Assembly (NCBI RefSeq): GCF_009299795.1
Contig: NZ_VIGP01000002.1
Coordinates: forward strand, 186,001-250,000
Origin: Brachybacterium subflavum
GTDB lineage: Bacteria; Actinomycetota; Actinomycetes; Actinomycetales; Dermabacteraceae
Direction of reading: 5' to 3'
Length of the DNA stretch: 64,000 nt
How positions within the stretch are numbered: position 1 is the first letter of the stretch; each line of letters opens with the position of its first letter. The notes beneath the pieces are model-generated. The model made no database searches. It saw only the letters and a list, made by a program, of their open reading frames with translations, and had not been told where the DNA came from. This document shows positions 58,701-64,000 of the stretch, one piece after another. The position numbers and the translations under genes were made by a program.

Positions 58701-59563
58701 ACGCTCCCGCGGAGGACTCGGCGCGCGATGACTCCCGTGCGCCCGACGACCCCCGTGCAGAGGCTCGCGCACGCGCGAGGGATGCCGCAGAGGCCTCGGC
58801 GCGCCGCCGACGCGAGCGTCTGGCCCGCGCGCGGGAGCGACGTGCCCGGCGGGTCGACCGCGCGGCGGATCTCGCGCTCCGTCTGCGTTCCGAGGATCGC
58901 CGCAACACGATCGCCCTCACCGTCACCGTCGTCCTGTCCCTGGCCGCCACCTTCGCGCTGAGCGCGCTGTTCCCGAGCGAGCGGGAGCGTGAGGCGATCT
59001 CCCTCCCCGGTGCCTTCGCCGTCATCGCGATCACCGTGTACACGGCGAGCTTCGCGCTGCTCACGCACTGGTCCTTCCACCGCCTCCCCCGGCGGGACGT
59101 CGTGATCGCCGCGCGCCTGGCGCGGGCGCGGCGCGCCTCCGCCTGGCTGCGGTGGGTGTCGGGGCGCGGATCGGTCGGCGCCGAAGCACTGGGGCTCGTG
59201 CTGCTCGCGGTGCTCGCGATCGTGCTGCTCCTGCTCAGCGAGTCCGGCCCCTACCGCGTGGTGCTCCTGGTGACGACGATCGCCGCGATCCTGTGCACCT
59301 GGTACTCGACGGCGGTCACCCTCGCCGTCGAGTACGCGGCGGAGGACGGCCATGGCGACGCCATCGAGCTGTCCGCCCCGCAGCGCGGCTTCGACGAGTA
59401 CCTCTACGTCTCCATGATCGTGCAGGTCTCGGGCTCGGCGAACGAGAGCGTCCCGCTCACCAGCAGAGCCCGCCGACTGGTGCGGCTGCAGGCCCTCCTC
59501 GGGCACGTGATGACCTCGGTGGTCGTCGCGCTCGGGATCTCCGTGGTGATCACGGTCGTGTGA
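58697..59563 (+). CDS. DUF1345 membrane protein
   Basis: 288 residues; the ATG overlaps the kinase stop (ATGA). The head of about 65 residues is extremely rich in Arg, Ala and Asp/Glu (probably a charged helix). Then four to five membrane segments (IALTVTVVLSLAATFALSALF, FAVIAITVYTASFALLTHW, ALGLVLLAVLAIVLLLLS, VVLLVTTIAAILCTWYSTAVTLAVEYA). The FDEYLYVSMIVQVS segment is typical of DUF1345. Function unknown; the coupling to an amino-sugar kinase is probably only transcriptional. Confidence 0.82.
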   Translation: MNAPAEDSARDDSRAPDDPRAEARARARDAAEASARRRRERLARARERRARRVDRAADLALRLRSEDRRNTIALTVTVVLSLAATFALSALFPSEREREAISLPGAFAVIAITVYTASFALLTHWSFHRLPRRDVVIAARLARARRASAWLRWVSGRGSVGAEALGLVLLAVLAIVLLLLSESGPYRVVLLVTTIAAILCTWYSTAVTLAVEYAAEDGHGDAIELSAPQRGFDEYLYVSMIVQVSGSANESVPLTSRARRLVRLQALLGHVMTSVVVALGISVVITVV

Positions 59564-59724
59564 TCGCCGCAGGATGATCGCCGCGCGCTGGGACCCCGCG
59601 GACGGGGTCGCGGATAGGATGGCCGCGCCCCACGGCGTCGGCGCCCCGCCCGGACCCTCGCGTCCGACGGGACCGGTGCGCCGGGGGCCACGTTCCGCAA
59701 GCCCCGATCGGAAGGCCCTCCGCG

Positions 59725-61194
59725 ATGTCCCACGCCTCCGCCACGCAGCAGACCTCCGTCGAGGACGCCGGCGTCGACGTCCCCAGTCGCGAGAAGGTCC
59801 TGGTCGTCGGCGCGGGCCCCGCAGGCCTCGCCGCGGCGGCCGCCCTGAAGGCGCTCCGCGTGCCCTTCGACCTGGTGGACGCGGGCAAGGACGTCGGCGG
59901 CATCTGGAGCACCTCGCGCGAGGACTCCCCCGTCTGGCCGGCGATGGAGATGATCTCCTCGACGCAGTTCACGCAGTACGAGGACATGATCCAGCCGGTC
60001 TCCTTCCCGAGCTTCCTGCGCCCCGCGCAGATGTCGAAGTACCTGCGCGCCTACGCCGCCCGCTACGAGCTCACCGACCATTTCCTGCCGCGCCTCGCGG
60101 TGCGCACCGCCGCGCCCTTCGAGGAGGGCGTGTGGCAGGTCGAGTTCTCCGACGGCCGCGTCACGATCTACCGCGCGATCATCGCCGCCCATGGCGTCTC
60201 CTCACGCCCGCACCTGCCGGAATGGGCCGGTGACGTGCCCGGGAGCATCCGCACCCTGCACTCCTCGGAGTGGACGGGCAGCGATGGGCTCGAGGGCAGG
60301 CGGGTGCTCGTGGTCGGCTCCGGCCAGTCCGCGGCCGACATCGCCGTGGACGCCGCCCGCCGCGCGCTCGAGGTGCGCTGGTCGGTGCGCACCGGCCACT
60401 GGATCGTCCCGCGCACGATCGGCGGACAGCCGGGCGACGTCGCCGCGTCCCGCGAGCCCTCCGTGCTGGGCTCCCTGAACGAGAAGATCGCCGAGCAGGT
60501 CGTCCGCCGCGCCGTCGGCGCCCCGGAGTCGCTGGGCCTGCCCAGGCCCGCCGCTCCCCTGCTCGAGGACGCCGTGATCGTCTCCGACGAGATCGCCCCG
60601 CGCATCCGCGACGGGCGCGTTACCCCCACGGGCGACGTCGAGGCGATCGACGAGGACGGCACGGTGTCCTTCACCGGCGGGAACCGCGCCCACGCGGACT
60701 TCGCGCCCGACGTCGTCGTCTTCGCGACGGGCTACGAGCAGGGCGCCGACTACCTCCCCGACGACGTGGTGCCCCGCACCGCGAGCGGCGGCCTCGACCT
60801 GTTCCTCGGCGCCTTCCCGCGAGGTCGCGGCGACCTCGTGCTGCTGGGCCAGCAGCGCGTGAACGGCGGCGTGCTGCCCCTGCTCGTCGAGCAGGCCGAC
60901 GTCGCCGCCTACGCCCTGCACGCCGAGCGCGAGGGCACTGCGCAGGCCGCGCAGTTCCGGCGTCTGCGCGAGGGCTCGGACGCCCAGGTGCCGCTGCCCG
61001 GCGAGTCAGGTCTGCGCGGCCGCCTCGGCGCGCTGCTGCCGCCGCGCCGGGAGGACCGTCGCAGCGCGGGGGCGGGCGCGTCGGGCTCCGGTGCATCGGG
61101 CTCCGCGGCGGCCGAGGATAGCGCCCTCGTCCCCTTCGTGGATCGCGACCTGCTGCTCGCCCGCCTGCGGTCCGTGCGCGCGCTCTTCGACTGA
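59725..61194 (+). CDS. flavin-containing monooxygenase-like NAD(P)/FAD oxidoreductase
   Basis: 489 residues with GGAAGG upstream of the ATG. FAD-binding VLVVGAGPAGLAAAAALKA (about 26-44), GGIWSTSREDSPVWPAMEMISS in the FMO-type motif region, VSSRPHLPEWAGDVPGSIRTLHSSEW, the NADP loop VLVVGSGQSAADIAVDAAR, and FATGYEQGADYLP. The C-terminal 60 residues include a Gly/Ser/Ala linker. The fingerprint fits bacterial FMO/Baeyer-Villiger-like enzymes, oxygenating N, S or carbonyl substrates with NADPH. Substrate unknown. A 17-bp tandem repeat begins at its last codons. Confidence 0.87.
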   Translation: MSHASATQQTSVEDAGVDVPSREKVLVVGAGPAGLAAAAALKALRVPFDLVDAGKDVGGIWSTSREDSPVWPAMEMISSTQFTQYEDMIQPVSFPSFLRPAQMSKYLRAYAARYELTDHFLPRLAVRTAAPFEEGVWQVEFSDGRVTIYRAIIAAHGVSSRPHLPEWAGDVPGSIRTLHSSEWTGSDGLEGRRVLVVGSGQSAADIAVDAARRALEVRWSVRTGHWIVPRTIGGQPGDVAASREPSVLGSLNEKIAEQVVRRAVGAPESLGLPRPAAPLLEDAVIVSDEIAPRIRDGRVTPTGDVEAIDEDGTVSFTGGNRAHADFAPDVVVFATGYEQGADYLPDDVVPRTASGGLDLFLGAFPRGRGDLVLLGQQRVNGGVLPLLVEQADVAAYALHAEREGTAQAAQFRRLREGSDAQVPLPGESGLRGRLGALLPPRREDRRSAGAGASGSGASGSAAAEDSALVPFVDRDLLLARLRSVRALFD

Positions 61195-61272
61195 TCGGCC
61201 GGGACGACTGAACGGTCAAGACGACTGATCAGTCAAGACGACTGATCGGTCGGGGCGACTGATCTGCCCGGT
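61188..61272. repeat. 17-bp tandem repeat, five copies, starting in the stop codon
   Basis: Units start at 61188, 61205, 61222, 61239 and 61256, each beginning CGACTGA followed by diverging TCGGCC/ACGGTC/TCAGTC/TCGGTC/TCTGCC. The first unit contains the final Asp codon and TGA of the monooxygenase gene, so the array grew from the gene end. Confidence 0.9.
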
Positions 61273-61307
61273 GCTCGGCCGACGGGCCGGATCGCAGGAC
61301 GACCCGG

Positions 61308-62972
61308 TCAACCGCCCGTGCGGGCACCGAGGCGCGCCGCCCGGGACGCGACGCCCCGGGCTGCGACGCCCCGGGCCGCGAGCGCGATCCCTGCGAGCAC
61401 GGCGAGACCCACGAGGATCCAGCCGCCCGTCTGCTGGTCCGCGAGGGCGTCGGCCCGCCAGGTGCGCCCCGTCGCGCCGAAGCGGTCCGAGGCCAGCAGC
61501 GTGCTGCCGAGCGCGACGGCCAGGCCGCTCGCCGCGAGCCCCGCGACGGGCAGGGCGAGAAGAACGACGCGCCACGCGCGGAGGCGACCGACGGGCTCCC
61601 CGGGATCTGCGCCCTCGCCTCCGTCCCGCCACGCACCTGCGCCCGGGTCCACGGTCCACCAGGTGAGGGCACCCAGCACCACCGGGGCCAGGAGCAGCAG
61701 CTCGTGCCCGGGGATCGTCGCGAGCGCCGGGCCCAGCATCCACGGCGTGGCATGCACGAGGACGAGCAGGCCCGTCGGCCCGAGCGCGAGCAGCGGGGCG
61801 ACCCACGGGTCGCGGTGCAGCAGACGGGCGAGACCGCCGGGCGTGGGCACGGCGCCGGCGAGGAGGGGCCCGACGACCACGAGCAGGAGGCCCTGCTGCA
61901 GCAGGTGCGCCGAGCTCAGCACCGGGCCGTAGACACCGAGAGGTCCGCAGACGACGAGCGCGAGGAGCACGGCCCCGACGACGATCCGCGCCCCGACCGT
62001 GCGCGCAGGTCGCGCCGAGCGGGGTCCTGTGCGCGGGAAGCGGAGCGCCCACACGAGGCCGAGGGCGAGGGCGATCACCAGGGCGTCGGGCCGCCAGGAC
62101 GTCAGCAGCGCGGCCGCGCTCGGGGCGGGCGGCAGGGCGTGGCCGGTGAGCTCCGCCGCCGGGCCCGTCGCCGCCGCGCCGCCGAGGGGGCCGGGGGCCG
62201 GCAGGAGCGCGAGGAGCCCGCCGAGGGTCACGGCGACCACCATCAGCACGAGCTCGATGCCGGCGAGGCGGACGAGCGGACGCCCCGGCCCGTCGGCCCC
62301 CATCCCCGTCGCCAGACGCCTCCGCTGGAGCGCGCCGAGGACGCCGAGCGCGAGCAGGAGAACGATCTTCGCGAGCCCCACGAGCCCGAAGGACGTGGTC
62401 ACGAGATCCAGCGGCGAGCCGAGGCGGGTCAGCAGCGCCCACAGCCCGCTGAGCGCGAGCACGCACCACGCGAGCTGCGCCAGATGGGAGAAGCGGGCGA
62501 TGACGGTCGGCGCGTCCGCGAGCGGGGCGCGGGCGCGCAGCAGCAGGATCGCGCCGAGTCCGCCCAGCCACACGGACATCGCGAGGACGTGCACGAGCAC
62601 CGGCACGGCCGCCCCCGCCTGGGGGAGCAGGAATCCCTGGTCGCCGAGCACCCGGATCGTGATGCCGAGGACTGCGAGCACGCCCGTGAGCAGGCCGACG
62701 CTCCGGGCACGGGCGCCGGCGCCGAGGCCCGCCGCGAGCAGCGTGATGAGGGCGGCGACGGCGGCGACGAGCGCGGGCAGCAGGCGCGGGGCGGGCAGGA
62801 GGACCAGCAGCTGGGTGAGGGTCCAGACGCCGCCGAGCACCGCGATCGGGGTCATCGGGCGCGCACGATCCGCGGGCGCGACCAGCAGCAGGCCGACGAG
62901 CAGGGAGGCGCCGAGCGCGCCGGCGGCGGCGAGGTCCTCGATCGCCCCCAGGAGGACAGCGAGTGCGCTCAC
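61308..62972 (-). CDS. CopD-CtaG fusion membrane protein (copper resistance D / cytochrome c oxidase assembly)
   Basis: 554 residues, about 14 membrane segments. The GTG overlaps the crcB stop (GTGA). The N-terminal half is CopD-like (VPVLVHVLAMSVWLGGLGAILLLR, FSHLAQLAWCVLALSGLWALLTR, FGLVGLAKIVLLLALGVLGALQRRR). The C-terminal half is the caa3-type CtaG domain (YGPVLSSAHLLQQGLLLVVVGPLLAGAVP, LARLLHRDPWVAPLLALGPTGLLVLVHATPWM, GHELLLLAPVVLGALTWWTVDP). Such fusions are widespread in actinobacteria and are linked to copper handling. The coupling to crcB genes has no obvious functional reason. Confidence 0.88.
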   Translation of the reverse strand: MSALAVLLGAIEDLAAAGALGASLLVGLLLVAPADRARPMTPIAVLGGVWTLTQLLVLLPAPRLLPALVAAVAALITLLAAGLGAGARARSVGLLTGVLAVLGITIRVLGDQGFLLPQAGAAVPVLVHVLAMSVWLGGLGAILLLRARAPLADAPTVIARFSHLAQLAWCVLALSGLWALLTRLGSPLDLVTTSFGLVGLAKIVLLLALGVLGALQRRRLATGMGADGPGRPLVRLAGIELVLMVVAVTLGGLLALLPAPGPLGGAAATGPAAELTGHALPPAPSAAALLTSWRPDALVIALALGLVWALRFPRTGPRSARPARTVGARIVVGAVLLALVVCGPLGVYGPVLSSAHLLQQGLLLVVVGPLLAGAVPTPGGLARLLHRDPWVAPLLALGPTGLLVLVHATPWMLGPALATIPGHELLLLAPVVLGALTWWTVDPGAGAWRDGGEGADPGEPVGRLRAWRVVLLALPVAGLAASGLAVALGSTLLASDRFGATGRTWRADALADQQTGGWILVGLAVLAGIALAARGVAARGVASRAARLGARTGG

Positions 62973-63406
62973 GCGCCCGCCGAGCCCATGCCCTGGGTGA
63001 CGAGCACGCCGACCCAGAGCGCCGCCATGCCGAGCGCCGCGGTCACCAGCAGGTAGCCGACCGTGATCACCGGGGTGCCGCGACGCGCGAGCTGGACGGC
63101 GTCGAGGGCGGCGCCCGCGAGGGTCGACAGTCCGCCGCACACGCCGGCTCCGAGCAGCAGGAACAGATAGCGCACGGCACCCGTCGGCTCCGCGCCGATC
63201 CGGGTGACGACGATGCCCAGCAGGAAGCACGCGACGACGTTCGCGATCATCGTCGGCCACGGCACGACCTCGAGGAGGATCGAGGGGCTCTCACGCCGAT
63301 CGATGGCACGCGAGAAGCTCTCGCGCACGGCCCAGCGCGCGGCTGCGCCGATGCCGCATCCGGCGCCGACGGCGAGCACGGAGAGGATGCCCAGCAGGAT
63401 CGTCAT
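62969..63406 (-). CDS. crcB: fluoride channel subunit CrcB/FluC
   Basis: 145 residues with four membrane segments. AGCGIGAAARWAVRESF contains the N-terminal GaxxR motif, VPWPTMIANVVACFLLGIVVTRIGA carries the conserved Asn, and YLFLLLGAGVCGGLSTLAGAALDAVQL corresponds to the GGLSTFSSF channel segment, although the Phe residues that line the fluoride path are replaced (STLAGA). It would pair with the neighbouring crcB gene product as a heterodimer, as in many Gram-positive bacteria with two genes. ATGA overlap upstream, GTGA downstream. Confidence 0.88.
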   Translation of the reverse strand: MTILLGILSVLAVGAGCGIGAAARWAVRESFSRAIDRRESPSILLEVVPWPTMIANVVACFLLGIVVTRIGAEPTGAVRYLFLLLGAGVCGGLSTLAGAALDAVQLARRGTPVITVGYLLVTAALGMAALWVGVLVTQGMGSAGA

Positions 63407-64000
63407 CGTCCCTCCCCCTCGCCCGGGCGACGGGGCGGTGGCGCGGCCGACCGCGGGCTCGGGCGCGAGGGCGAGCGGGGGCTCGGGGCCGCGGGCGTCG
63501 CGGAGGAGAGCGTCGTGTGCACCTCGGCGTCGCCCGGGGCGTCGAGAGCGGGCACTGGCGCGGGGGCGTCGGACGCGTCGGACTCGGGCGTCAGGGCCTC
63601 GGCGCTCCCGCTCCCGGGGCCCGCGTCGCCTCCCGCTCCGGTCCCGGAGGCGGATCCGGTGGCGGTGGCGGATGCGGCGGCGCCCACGCGGGAGAAGCGG
63701 CGCGCACGGGCCGGGGCCGGGGCGTGCGCGGCGCGGACGCCTCCGAAGAGCCGCTCACCGAGCCGGATCCCGCGACGGTGCAGCAGTCCGGCGAGGCCCA
63801 GCCCGAGCAGCACCCCGCAGATCGCGCCGAACAGCGTGATCGCTCCGTACACGAACGCGAGCGCCGGGAAGTCGGCGCCGATCATCGCGGAGCCCTCGAG
63901 CACCACTCCGGAGTAGATGGTGAAGCCCTCGAGGAAGCCGATGCCCAGCAGCGGGCGCATCCAGCGCGGTGCGTCGGGCTGGCGCTCGAGCAGGCCCGTG
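63403..64000 (-). CDS. crcB: fluoride channel subunit CrcB/FluC with long tail (5' part missing)
   Basis: The gene enters from the right edge; the frame is open to the last base (TGLLERQPDAPRW before the first internal Met). The visible part has RPLLGIGFLEGFTIYSGVVLEGSAMIG, the channel segment usually GFCGGFTTFSTF, here GFLEGFTIYSG, and a final helix FVYGAITLFGAICGVLLGLGLAGLL. About 120 residues of Ala/Pro/Ser-rich low complexity follow, absent from normal CrcB of 110-130 residues. Its stop overlaps the next crcB start (ATGA). Confidence 0.85.
   Translation of the reverse strand, partial: TGLLERQPDAPRWMRPLLGIGFLEGFTIYSGVVLEGSAMIGADFPALAFVYGAITLFGAICGVLLGLGLAGLLHRRGIRLGERLFGGVRAAHAPAPARARRFSRVGAAASATATGSASGTGAGGDAGPGSGSAEALTPESDASDAPAPVPALDAPGDAEVHTTLSSATPAAPSPRSPSRPSPRSAAPPPRRPGEGEGR

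Overview
The window is about 70% GC DNA from a high-GC Gram-positive actinobacterium. The evidence is the codon use, the many ATGA/GTGA gene overlaps, the probable leaderless transcripts, a DUF222/HNH protein of the REP13E12 type and a GntR-controlled inositol locus. The gene content would fit Micrococcales such as Brachybacterium or other Dermabacteraceae, but the genus is inference. I see no insertion sequence, prophage, CRISPR array, rRNA or origin. It is a chromosomal segment with four isolated tRNA genes.

Layout. (1) 1-5.7 kb: a partial luciferase-like monooxygenase, tRNA-Glu, tRNA-Asp, an MDR oxidoreductase, a two-gene secreted glycosidase unit (GH109 plus a NEW3/NPCBM-like protein), tRNA-Phe and a flavin reductase. 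(2) 5.7-12.7 kb: a six-gene Mnh/Mrp Na+/H+ antiporter operon (A/B fused, then C, D, E, F, G), every junction a 4-nt overlap. (3) 12.9-14.3 kb: an MFS transporter. (4) 14.4-30.9 kb: a myo-inositol catabolic locus. One minus-strand run holds a Gfo/Idh enzyme, a TIM-barrel isomerase, a tautomerase, iolC, an aldolase-like gene, iolB, iolG, iolT and a GntR regulator. One plus-strand run holds iolD, mmsA/iolA, iolE, a second TIM-barrel isomerase and a third Gfo/Idh enzyme. A TGTC-N4-CA element occurs in front of four of these transcription units and in front of a second iolT-like transporter at 35-37 kb, so they probably form one regulon.

(5) 31-37.9 kb: a DUF222/HNH protein, a hypothetical gene, dcd, tRNA-Gly, the second inositol/sugar porter, a small hypothetical gene and a TetR regulator. 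(6) 37.9-44.4 kb: a large membrane protein that looks like a membrane pyrophosphatase without its catalytic acidic and lysine residues, a thioredoxin-NHL protein and two tandem HAD phosphatases. (7) 44.5-49 kb: metY, a cytidine-deaminase gene remnant, an ABC-F ATPase and an aldo/keto reductase. (8) 49.4-59.6 kb: a seven-gene cell-wall amino-sugar uptake and recycling operon (binding protein, two permeases, nagZ, anmK, murQ, RpiR regulator), with a divergent BadF-type amino-sugar kinase coupled to a DUF1345 gene. (9) 59.7-64 kb: a flavin monooxygenase, a CopD-CtaG fusion and two crcB fluoride-channel genes, the last running off the window.

Most notable items: the apparent pyrophosphatase pseudoenzyme, the five-site inositol operator set, five different short tandem repeats that all sit at gene 3' ends, a 13-codon coupled mini-ORF between murQ and rpiR, and acidic or low-complexity tails on three Mnh subunits.
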